A DNA stretch of 5,189 nucleotides, from positions 1 to 5,189 of the forward strand of contig DASSFZ010000131.1 in the NCBI GenBank assembly GCA_035693785.1, given 5' to 3'. The position numbers and the translations under genes were made by a program. This document shows, in pieces, positions 1 through 4,950 of this stretch. Numbering within the stretch: position 1 is the first letter of the stretch; each line of letters begins with the position of its first letter. Source of the stretch: DASSFZ01 sp035693785. Its GTDB lineage: Bacteria > Chloroflexota > Anaerolineae > Fen-1058. Below the pieces are notes generated by a model. That model did not search any database. It worked only from the letters and a program-made list of their open reading frames with translations, and had not been told where the DNA came from.

Positions 1-3
1 GCA

Positions 4-300
4 ATGAACGTCCACCTGACGGAACATATCCTGCTGCGCCTGCAGCCTCAGACCAAAACGGCAATAGGATTAATGCTGTTAGACTTTTCCGTCTTGATGC
101 AGCCAACCGAAGCAGGCCTCCGCAGCTTTCCGTTAACCGAACTGAATCAGCTTCCAGGCGATTTGAAAGAGACGGTTCTGGAATTGCTGACTTCGCCGCC
201 AGTGAATCGCTTCTTGACTACCTCACTCTACATACCTAAGGCGGGGGATCCGATCCCCCTGGTTCATTTGGAGATTTCCGCATTTAGCGTTCCAGCCTGA
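4..300 (+). CDS. Hypothetical protein, possibly the 3' end of a longer gene
   Basis: An open frame of 98 codons from ATG to TGA. The frame is still open at the left edge (the preceding codon is GCA), so this may be the C-terminal part of a longer protein. I do not recognise the family. The product looks soluble, with leucine-rich stretches and a C-terminal part of mixed hydrophobic and polar residues; no membrane segment, signal peptide or catalytic motif is evident. Base composition is visibly less GC-rich than the neighbouring genes, and codons such as TTA, ATA and GGA occur here but are rare in them. It may therefore be acquired DNA, or not a gene at all. It converges on the DAHP synthase gene, leaving 36 bp between the stop codons with no convincing terminator. 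A perfect 7-bp inverted repeat lies near its 3' end. Confidence 0.4.
   Translation: MNVHLTEHILLRLQPQTKTAIGLMLLDFSVLMQPTEAGLRSFPLTELNQLPGDLKETVLELLTSPPVNRFLTTSLYIPKAGDPIPLVHLEISAFSVPA
243..259. repeat. Perfect 7-bp hairpin GGGGGAT-CCG-ATCCCCC
   Basis: The arms at 243-249 and 253-259 are exact complements separated by a 3-nt loop. It lies inside the plus-strand open frame, where it encodes part of a Gly-Asp-Pro-Ile-Pro segment. No T-rich run follows on either strand, so it is not a standard intrinsic terminator. It could still be a weak transcription pause for the converging transcripts. Confidence 0.5.
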
Positions 301-336
301 GCAGCGCGTATCTATCTTACACCCCGCGTTGTCTGC

Positions 337-1347
337 TTACCTTCGCCCCACCGCTTCGGCCACGCGCCGCACCTCTCGCACGAGCTGTGCGAACTTCTCC
401 GGCTTCAAGCTCTGCGCACCATCCGACGCCGCCGCTTCGGGATGCGGATGCACCTCGACGATCAGCCCGTCCGCCCCGGCGGCGATGCCGGCGCGTGCGA
501 CAGCCGTCACGTACTCCCACTTGCCGGTGGCGTGCGAAGGATCGAGGATCACCGGCAGGTGCGACAGGCGCTTGAGCACCGGGATCGCGTTGATGTCTGT
601 CGTGTTGCGAGTATAGCGCTCGAAAGTCCGGATGCCGCGTTCGCAGAGCATCACCCGATTGTTGCCGTGCGATAGGATGTACTCGGCGGACATCAGCAGC
701 TCTTCGATGGTCGACATCATCCCGCGCTTGAGCAGCACCGGATGGCCCGATTCGCCGACGGCGTGCAGCAGCGGGTAATTCTGCATATTGCGTGCGCCAA
801 CCTGCAGCACGTCGGCGTGCCGCATCACCAGCGGCACTTGGTCGGGCGACATGGCTTCGGTGACGATCGGCAGCCCGGTCACCTGGCGTGCTTCGGCCAG
901 CAGCGCGAGTCCCTTCTCGCCCAGCCCCTGGAAACTGTACGGCGAGGTGCGCGGCTTGAACGCGCCGCCGCGCAGCACGTGCGCGCCCGCCTCTTTGACT
1001 GCAATCGCCGTCTCCAAAATTTGTTCACGGCTCTCGACCGCGCATGGCCCGGCCATAATGATCACTTCTGGCCCGCCGACTCTGATCCCATCCAACGCAA
1101 CGGTGGTATCTTGCGGGTGCATGTCGCGTGAGGCCATCTTGAACGGCTGCAAGATGCGCACGGCCTTCTCGACGCCGTCCATCAATTCGAACTGCGTCCC
1201 GTCGATCGGCCGGTCGTCGCCGATCACGCCGATGATCGTCCGTTCCTCGCCCTGCGAGAGATGGACGCGATAGCCCATGGCTTCGACCCGTGACACAACA
1301 TCCGAAATCTGACGTGCCGCCGCGCCATGCTGCATCACGATGATCAT
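337..1347 (-). CDS. aroF: 3-deoxy-7-phosphoheptulonate (DAHP) synthase, type I-beta with N-terminal ferredoxin-like domain
   Basis: Catalyses condensation of phosphoenolpyruvate and erythrose 4-phosphate to DAHP, the first shikimate-pathway step, in the cytoplasm. The 336-residue product closely matches the Thermotoga-type enzyme in length. Residues 1 to about 70 form the small regulatory ferredoxin-like/ACT-like domain, and about 85-336 form the KDO8P synthase-like TIM barrel. Metal ligands are visible at Cys102 (in GPCAVES), His272 (in DPSHATG), Glu298 (in IVEVH) and Asp309, the same numbers I recall for the T. maritima enzyme. The substrate motifs LRGGAFKPRTSPYSFQG (125-141) and LLKRGM (205-210) are intact. 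In T. maritima the N-terminal domain mediates tyrosine inhibition, so Tyr feedback is inferred here. The ATG overlaps the chorismate mutase stop by 4 bp (ATGA), with AGGAGG at 1354-1359, implying translational coupling. Transcription is probably controlled by the tyrosine attenuator upstream of aroH. Confidence 0.95.
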   Translation of the reverse strand: MIIVMQHGAAARQISDVVSRVEAMGYRVHLSQGEERTIIGVIGDDRPIDGTQFELMDGVEKAVRILQPFKMASRDMHPQDTTVALDGIRVGGPEVIIMAGPCAVESREQILETAIAVKEAGAHVLRGGAFKPRTSPYSFQGLGEKGLALLAEARQVTGLPIVTEAMSPDQVPLVMRHADVLQVGARNMQNYPLLHAVGESGHPVLLKRGMMSTIEELLMSAEYILSHGNNRVMLCERGIRTFERYTRNTTDINAIPVLKRLSHLPVILDPSHATGKWEYVTAVARAGIAAGADGLIVEVHPHPEAAASDGAQSLKPEKFAQLVREVRRVAEAVGRR

Positions 1348-1727
1348 GGCATCCCTCCTATGCTATCAGGCATCGCCCGGTCAGGCCGGAGAACGACCGC
1401 GCCTCTGAGGTATACGTGCCGCACCTCGCCGGCGCGCACCGTCGTGTTCCAGTGAATCAGGACCCGAATGCACTTCTCCAGGCCGTGCGGCACGTCTATC
1501 TCGCGCGCGCACAGCAGCGCGACATCGCGCCAGCCGAGCGCCCGCGCGGCCCCCGCCGGATACGCGGCATTCAGATCGGGTGAAGTCGTGAAAATGGCCG
1601 AGGCCACGTCGTCGGGCTGGAGGCCGTTCGCGCCGATCAGCGCCTCCAGCAGCTCGCGCGTCGCCGCCAGGATCGCCTCCAGCGTGTTCTCGTCGGCAGT
1701 CGTCGCGCCGCGAATTCCTCGAATCAT
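1344..1727 (-). CDS. aroH: Chorismate mutase, AroH type
   Basis: Rearranges chorismate to prephenate, the committed step toward phenylalanine and tyrosine. The 127-residue product is full length for the trimeric Bacillus subtilis AroH fold and begins MIRGIRGATT, near-identical to that enzyme. Active-site residues are conserved by alignment from memory: Arg6 (Bs Arg7), Tyr56 (Bs Phe57), Arg62 (Bs Arg63), Cys73 (Bs Cys75), Glu76 (Bs Glu78), Arg88 (Bs Arg90) and Tyr106 (Bs Tyr108), plus the C-terminal AVVLRPD motif. The ATG is preceded by GGAGG (1736-1740) with 8-nt spacing. This ribosome site lies just after a leader terminator, so aroH is translated only from read-through transcripts. It is the first structural gene of a two-gene operon with DAHP synthase and overlaps it by 4 bp. 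No prephenate dehydrogenase or dehydratase gene is present in the window. Confidence 0.95.
   Translation of the reverse strand: MIRGIRGATTADENTLEAILAATRELLEALIGANGLQPDDVASAIFTTSPDLNAAYPAGAARALGWRDVALLCAREIDVPHGLEKCIRVLIHWNTTVRAGEVRHVYLRGAVVLRPDRAMPDSIGGMP
1354..1359 (-). promoter_or_regulatory. Shine-Dalgarno AGGAGG for aroF, inside the aroH 3' end
   Basis: On the minus strand AGGAGG lies 6 nt before the DAHP synthase ATG and within the last codons of aroH. It fixes the start at 1347 and fits coupling through the ATGA overlap. Confidence 0.85.
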
Positions 1728-1735
1728 GATAGCCG

Positions 1736-1740
1736 CCTCC
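1736..1740 (-). promoter_or_regulatory. Shine-Dalgarno GGAGG for aroH
   Basis: GGAGG stands 8 nt upstream of the aroH ATG on the minus strand, just 3' of the leader terminator's U-rich tail. It supports the chosen start at 1727. Confidence 0.85.
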
Positions 1741-1748
1741 GTGCAGGG

Positions 1749-1785
1749 AAAATAAAAAGAGCGCGAAGCCGATGCTTCGCGCCCT
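1749..1785 (-). terminator. Attenuator: intrinsic terminator in the aroH-aroF leader
   Basis: On the minus strand GCGCGAAGC (1774-1782) and GCTTCGCGC (1761-1769) form a perfect 9-bp stem with an ATCG loop. It can extend by G·U, G-C and A-U pairs to 12 bp (A1785 with T1758). The U-rich tail TCTTTTTATTTT spans 1749-1760. The T-run exists only for minus-strand transcription. It lies 20 nt after the leader stop codon and before the aroH ribosome site, the standard place for an attenuator. Confidence 0.9.
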
Positions 1786-1832
1786 GGTGTCCTGGTTCGT
1801 GCGTCTAAGGCCTGCCAAGCCGAAACAGCGGC
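1768..1832 (-). promoter_or_regulatory. Predicted antiterminator pairing in the aro leader RNA
   Basis: In the minus-strand transcript GCCGCUGUUUCG (1821-1832) can pair with CGAAGCAUCGGC (1768-1779). Eleven of twelve positions pair, including one G·U, with a single U1772/C1828 mismatch. The downstream partner covers most of the 5' arm, the loop and the first bases of the 3' arm of the terminator, so the two structures exclude each other. Pairing was traced by hand and no folding energy was computed. Confidence 0.7.
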
Positions 1833-1894
1833 GGTTGCTTAACCGTCGCGTAATAATAGGCGTACTGGGCAGACGTCGACCTACTCGTTATCAT
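1805..1894 (-). CDS. Tyrosine-rich leader peptide of the aroH-aroF operon
   Basis: A 29-codon ORF from ATG (1892-1894) to TAG (1805-1807) on the minus strand. Codons 11-15 (1850-1864) are TAC GCC TAT TAT TAC, giving Tyr-Ala-Tyr-Tyr-Tyr, so four Tyr codons fall within five. There is one Phe codon (24) and no Trp. The probable role is regulatory: ribosome stalling at these codons when charged tRNA-Tyr is scarce would favour the antiterminator and read-through into aroH and aroF. When Tyr is plentiful the ribosome reaches the stop, masks the antiterminator strand and allows termination. No Shine-Dalgarno is visible. The ATG lies only 10 nt after the -10 element, so initiation may be leaderless or nearly so. 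The peptide has no expected function beyond being translated, and the remaining residues show no recognisable motif. Confidence 0.85.
   Translation of the reverse strand: MITSRSTSAQYAYYYATVKQPPLFRLGRP
1828..1849 (-). promoter_or_regulatory. Predicted hairpin next to the Tyr codons (anti-antiterminator)
   Basis: GCGACGGTT (1841-1849) pairs with AACCGCCGC (1828-1836) around an AAGC loop, giving eight pairs and one A/C mismatch. The 5' arm starts directly after the last of the clustered Tyr codons (1850-1852). A ribosome stalled there would cover it and release the 3' arm, part of which (1828-1832) is needed for the antiterminator. Confidence 0.65.
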
Positions 1895-1904
1895 GATGGC
1901 CAAT

Positions 1905-1932
1905 ATGTTAGCACACTTTTCGCGCACGTCAA
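1905..1932 (-). promoter_or_regulatory. Sigma-70-type promoter for the leader-aroH-aroF transcript
   Basis: On the minus strand TTGACG (1927-1932) is followed by a 16-bp spacer and TAACAT (1905-1910). A TG one base upstream of the -10 (1912-1913) adds an extended -10 feature. The expected transcription start lies about 1894-1898, at or a few bases before the leader ATG. No transcript data are available, so the start is inferred. Confidence 0.7.
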
Positions 1933-1933
1933 G
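1915..1933 (-). repeat. 19-bp direct repeat, promoter-proximal copy
   Basis: On the minus strand CTTGACGTGCGCGAAAAGT matches the copy at 2000-2018 at 17 of 19 positions. This copy contains the -35 hexamer and part of the spacer, so a protein bound here would compete with RNA polymerase. Confidence 0.6.
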
Positions 1934-1976
1934 GCCCCCGATAGCCGTGTGCATGCAAGGGAGTCATCAACCGTAG

Positions 1977-1996
1977 GGCGCGTTTCCATACGCGCC
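1977..1996. promoter_or_regulatory. Inverted repeat GGCGCGT-N6-ACGCGCC, candidate operator
   Basis: Perfect 7-bp arms (1977-1983 and 1990-1996) around a 6-bp centre, about 45 bp upstream of the -35 box. No T-run follows on either strand, so a protein site is more likely than a terminator. Which regulator would bind is unknown. Confidence 0.4.
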
Positions 1997-1999
1997 GCA

Positions 2000-2018
2000 A
2001 CTTTTCGTGCGCGTCAAG
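2000..2018 (-). repeat. 19-bp direct repeat, distal copy
   Basis: CTTGACGCGCACGAAAAGT on the minus strand, 85 bp upstream of the promoter-proximal copy and in the same orientation. It has a TTGACG hexamer, but no good -10 sequence follows at normal spacing. It therefore looks like a regulatory copy or relic rather than a second working promoter. Confidence 0.55.
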
Positions 2019-2039
2019 CCCACGTCAGCTCAGATATTT

Positions 2040-2109
2040 GGACGCGGATTGCGCAGATTCGCGCTTGTTTTTCAGATTTATCCGCGTTCATCTGCGTTCA
2101 TCCGCGTCC
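2040..2109. repeat. Intergenic GGATT/ATCCGCG repeat with palindromic ends
   Basis: The ends are a perfect 10-bp inverted repeat, GGACGCGGAT (2040-2049) and ATCCGCGTCC (2100-2109). Inner blocks CGCAGAT (2052-2058) with ATCTGCG (2090-2096), and CGCG (2060-2063) with CGCG (2083-2086), can also pair, giving a bulged hairpin of about 21 bp. The right half is three tandem 10-mers at 2078-2087, 2088-2097 and 2098-2107 (TTATCCGCGT, TCATCTGCGT, TCATCCGCGT). From memory, repeats of this style are scattered between genes in several environmental bacterial lineages. It overlaps the 3' end of the nucleotidyltransferase gene and may act as the 3' structure of that transcript. Confidence 0.75.
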
Positions 2110-3310
2110 CAATTCTCAGTGAAGCTTGGAGAACCAACAGATGCCAGGCCCGATCGAGGTTGATCAGCAGGTAACACAGCGGGTAGAACGGCGAAACCGC
2201 CAGGCGCGGATAACGCTTGACCAGGTTCCAGCGGCGCGGAAAAAACGAGCGCAGCCACATGCGAGTGCGCTCGGCGCGAGAACCGGTCAGCATGCGCGCC
2301 ATACCCAAGCCGATGCCGCTGCGCGAGCGCGGGTTCGATTCGGACGCCTCGGCCAGCGTCACGCGCATGCACCATTCGCGAAGCGCCGGCGTGAGATGAG
2401 CACGCAGCGCCGACAGCACACCCTCTGGAATCGCGCCGGGGGCGTATCGATCTGTGACAGCCAGGGCCGGATAGACAAAGCGCACGCCGTGCGGTGGAAC
2501 CGCTGAGAGGAACGAGCTCCATTCATCCTCCGTCATGCACGACGCGACGATCTGTATATCTCCGATCTCCATCAGCTTGCCGCGCTGAATCAGCAGGTCG
2601 CTCGTCATGTGAGCGCACAGGTGATGCAGGAGGACCGGCCGAGAAGGCGCGAGCGCTTCGCTGCCGCGCCAGTAAGCATGTTTTTCTGCGGAGGACCATA
2701 CCGCATCGGTCAGATCGTAAGCCAGTCCGGCGTATTCCTCGCGGATCCTGAAATGCAATTCTACCGGCTGCACGTTTTCGGGGTGCCACACGTTGGATCG
2801 GCGCGTGCCTCGCAGATACACGAAGTCCTCGGCAGAGCGTGAGTAATAGGTGTAACCGAGTCGCTCCAACACGGCAAGGCCCTTCGCCACGTCGCGCTCT
2901 GGAATCAGAACATCGAGATCGGCCAACGGGCGCAGCGTCGGATCGGGGTAAACCAGCGGCGCGAGCAGTGCCCCTTTGAATGGCACAGCCTCGACGCCGG
3001 CGGCGCGCAAGGCGTCGATCAGCTCGACTGCTGCATCGAGCATGCGCACGGTGCGTTCGCGGCTGAGCGCGGCGATCGAGGCGAGGCTTTCGCGGGCGGA
3101 ATCGGGCGTAGGCATACCCGATTTCGCAGCGCAATCGTGCAGCCAGGGGATCGCGTTTTGCCAGTAAGCGATCCATTCGGCGGCCAGCCACTCGTCGTGC
3201 CCCCAGTCGCGCGGCGCAAGCGACGCGTCGCCGGACGGCAGCCAGCAGGCGAGAGCCTCGGTGACAGAGGTGATCAACGCGTCGGGCAGAGCAGGTCGGG
3301 ACGAGTGCAC
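2078..3310 (-). CDS. Uncharacterised nucleotidyltransferase family protein (NTP_transf_5-like)
   Basis: A 410-residue protein with the pattern of the uncharacterised nucleotidyltransferase family (Pfam NTP_transf_5). An N-terminal helical region of about 100 residues is followed by the core: Lys112-Gly113, the YPDP segment (121-124), Arg127, the metal-binding pair Asp131-Leu-Asp133 in RPLADLDVLIP, and a third acidic position Glu184 in VELHFRI. The C-terminal half is helical and ends with a hydrophobic stretch at about 373-396. Family members are predicted pol-beta-fold enzymes that transfer a nucleotide. The substrate here is unknown, and many relatives occur in polysaccharide or natural-product loci. 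The GTG start lies 16 bp after the serA-like stop, suggesting co-transcription, but no clear Shine-Dalgarno is visible and a TTG at codon 12 is an alternative. Residues 401-410 are encoded by the intergenic repeat, so the original end was probably near residue 396-400. Confidence 0.85.
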   Translation of the reverse strand: MHSSRPALPDALITSVTEALACWLPSGDASLAPRDWGHDEWLAAEWIAYWQNAIPWLHDCAAKSGMPTPDSARESLASIAALSRERTVRMLDAAVELIDALRAAGVEAVPFKGALLAPLVYPDPTLRPLADLDVLIPERDVAKGLAVLERLGYTYYSRSAEDFVYLRGTRRSNVWHPENVQPVELHFRIREEYAGLAYDLTDAVWSSAEKHAYWRGSEALAPSRPVLLHHLCAHMTSDLLIQRGKLMEIGDIQIVASCMTEDEWSSFLSAVPPHGVRFVYPALAVTDRYAPGAIPEGVLSALRAHLTPALREWCMRVTLAEASESNPRSRSGIGLGMARMLTGSRAERTRMWLRSFFPRRWNLVKRYPRLAVSPFYPLCYLLINLDRAWHLLVLQASLRIGTRMNADERG

Positions 3311-3326
3311 GCGCAGACCAATCCGC

Positions 3327-4916
3327 TTACAGCTTCACCAGCTTGGCCTGATAGACATCCGGAAGCCGGAGCAACTGATCGAGCACGTCTTGCGGGCACG
3401 GCCAGTCGAGGCTGACGAACGACACGCCTCGCCCGCCGGGCCGATCGCGGCCCAGCCGCCACTCGCCGATGTTGATGCCGTTCGCGCCGAGCAGCGTGCC
3501 GACGCGCCCGATCACGCCCGGCACGTCCTTGTTCTCCAGATACAGCAGGTGACCTTCCGGTTTCACGTCCACCCGGATCGAGCCGCACTGCACCAGCCGC
3601 GCCTCGCCGCCGGCGGATAGCACGCCGGCGACGACCTGGGATCCACCCTCCCAATGCGCGCGGCACGAAATCAAACTGGGGTAATCGACCAGCTCCATGC
3701 CCATGACCTGCCTGGTCTCGATGCCTTGCTCGTGCGCGACGATCGGGGCGCTGACCGTATTGATCGGGCGCGCGCCGGCCGGGAATCGGCGCAGCAGGCC
3801 GGAGAGCAGCGCCGCCGCGATCGGGCGCACCAGCCGCTGCATGCCGTCGCCCTGCACCTCGACTTCGACGCGGCGTACCTCGCGCCCGGCGAGCTGTCCT
3901 AACAGCCGGCCCAGCTTCTCGGCCAGCTCGACATACGGCCGGCACGTGAGATACTCCGCACCCGGACCGTATGGCAAGTTCACCACGTTGCGGTAGTCGT
4001 CGCCGCGCAGCGCATCTAACACTTGCTCGGCCACGAGACGGGACGTCTCGCGCTGCGATTCGACCGTGTTTTGGCTGAGATGCGGAACGGCTATCACGTT
4101 GGGATGATGAATCAGCGGATGATCCGCCGGCGGCGGCTCCTGGGCAAAGGTGTCGAGCGCGGCCCCGGCTACCTTGCCGGAATTCAGCGCGTCCAGCAGC
4201 GCCGCTTCGTCGATCAGATCGGCGTGGGTGCAATTGACGATGCGCACGCCATCGCGCATGCAAGCGAAGGCGCCGGCATCCAGGACCCGCGTCGTTTCGG
4301 GCATCACGGCTGCGTGCAGCGAAATGACATCGGACCGGCTCAGAAGCTCGTCCAGAGGAACGATGCTGACGCCGCGCTCGCGCGCAACCGTCTCGTCGAT
4401 GTGCGGATCGTATGCCAGGACGCGCATCCCGAACGCCTGCGCCCGCCCCGCGACTTCCCGCCCGTGACGTCCGTAGCCGATGATGCCCAGCGCCTTGCCC
4501 TTCAACTGGATGCCCAGCATGTGATATCGTTCCCATCGCCCCGCCCGCAGGGACACATAACCCTCGGGAATGCTGCGCGCCAGGGCGAGCATCATCGCCA
4601 GCGTGTGCTCCGCGACGGCGATGACGTTGGCATCCGGCACATTGATCACCATGATGCCGCGCTGCGTAGCCTCTTCGATATCGACGTTGTCGAGCCGCGC
4701 GCCGGCGCGCGCGACAACACGCAGCCAGGGCGCGCGATCCAGCAGCTCCACGTCGACCTGCGTGGCCGAGCGAACGATCAGCGCCTCGACGTCGCCCACC
4801 GCTTTCAGAACGCTCTCGCGATCGGCGCACGGCCCATCGACCTCGACGTCGTCCGCAGCGCGCAGAACATCCCAGCCCTCGGGATTCAGATGATCGGATA
4901 CCAGAATGCGAAACAT
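3327..4916 (-). CDS. serA: D-3-phosphoglycerate dehydrogenase-like protein with ACT domain and altered active site
   Basis: A 529-residue protein with the long bacterial PGDH layout. It has a substrate domain split around a Rossmann domain (GYGRHG at 147-152, acidic Asp170 for NAD), an intervening domain at about 320-450, and a C-terminal ACT domain at about 458-529 with LENKDVPGVIGRVGTLLG. PGDH oxidises 3-phosphoglycerate to phosphohydroxypyruvate in serine synthesis, and the ACT domain usually binds serine. Phosphate-binding VRSAT (48-52), Glu260 and His279 are present. The catalytic-arginine motif NCARGG instead reads NCTHAD, putting His231 in the Arg position. AGVGVDN is AGARLDN, and PHLGAST is PHLSQNT. 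PGDH activity is therefore doubtful and another 2-hydroxyacid substrate is possible. I chose ATG 4916 because MFRILVSD starts as the family does; an in-frame GTG at 4934 would add six residues from repeat DNA. It probably leads an operon with the nucleotidyltransferase. Confidence 0.88.
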   Translation of the reverse strand: MFRILVSDHLNPEGWDVLRAADDVEVDGPCADRESVLKAVGDVEALIVRSATQVDVELLDRAPWLRVVARAGARLDNVDIEEATQRGIMVINVPDANVIAVAEHTLAMMLALARSIPEGYVSLRAGRWERYHMLGIQLKGKALGIIGYGRHGREVAGRAQAFGMRVLAYDPHIDETVARERGVSIVPLDELLSRSDVISLHAAVMPETTRVLDAGAFACMRDGVRIVNCTHADLIDEAALLDALNSGKVAGAALDTFAQEPPPADHPLIHHPNVIAVPHLSQNTVESQRETSRLVAEQVLDALRGDDYRNVVNLPYGPGAEYLTCRPYVELAEKLGRLLGQLAGREVRRVEVEVQGDGMQRLVRPIAAALLSGLLRRFPAGARPINTVSAPIVAHEQGIETRQVMGMELVDYPSLISCRAHWEGGSQVVAGVLSAGGEARLVQCGSIRVDVKPEGHLLYLENKDVPGVIGRVGTLLGANGINIGEWRLGRDRPGGRGVSFVSLDWPCPQDVLDQLLRLPDVYQAKLVKL

Positions 4917-4923
4917 GTCACCC

Positions 4924-4950
4924 GGATTTCCCACGGATTACACGGATTGC
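4924..4950. repeat. Short GGATT tandem repeat before the serA-like gene
   Basis: Three GGATT cores at 4924-4928, 4935-4939 and 4944-4948 are spaced 11 and 9 bp apart. The unit CGCAATCCG on the minus strand is shared with the repeat at 2040-2109, in the same orientation. It ends 8 bp before the ATG and so occupies the usual ribosome-binding region, where no normal Shine-Dalgarno is seen. Confidence 0.6.

Noticed and set aside
301..336. Terminator between the plus-strand ORF and aroF
   Set aside because: Only a 4-bp CGCG stem with a long loop and no T-run can be drawn on either strand.
1381..1818. Open minus-strand frame overlapping aroH
   Set aside because: It reads aroH in another frame, giving an Arg/Gly/Ala-rich product typical of GC-rich shadow frames. 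The AroH frame has strong family identity and a Shine-Dalgarno.
1749..1932. T-box or other metabolite-binding riboswitch upstream of aroH
   Set aside because: The leader is too short (about 150 nt) and lacks a T-box sequence or specifier-loop layout. The translated Tyr-rich ORF with competing hairpins explains it better.
1999..2017. Second promoter at the distal 19-bp repeat
   Set aside because: TTGACG is present on the minus strand, but no acceptable -10 hexamer lies 16-19 bp downstream; that stretch is GC-rich.
2040..2109. CRISPR array
   Set aside because: The repeat units are about 10 bp, degenerate and contiguous, without uniform spacers, and no cas gene is present.
1772..2122. Plus-strand open frame across the aro leader and intergenic region
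   Set aside because: It crosses the terminator, leader, promoter and repeat, and its tail (SAFICVHPR) is translated repeat. There is no protein family signal or ribosome site.
4917..4934. GTG start at 4934 for the serA-like gene
   Set aside because: The six extra residues come from the GGATT repeat and do not fit the family N-terminus. MFRILVSD from the ATG at 4916 does.
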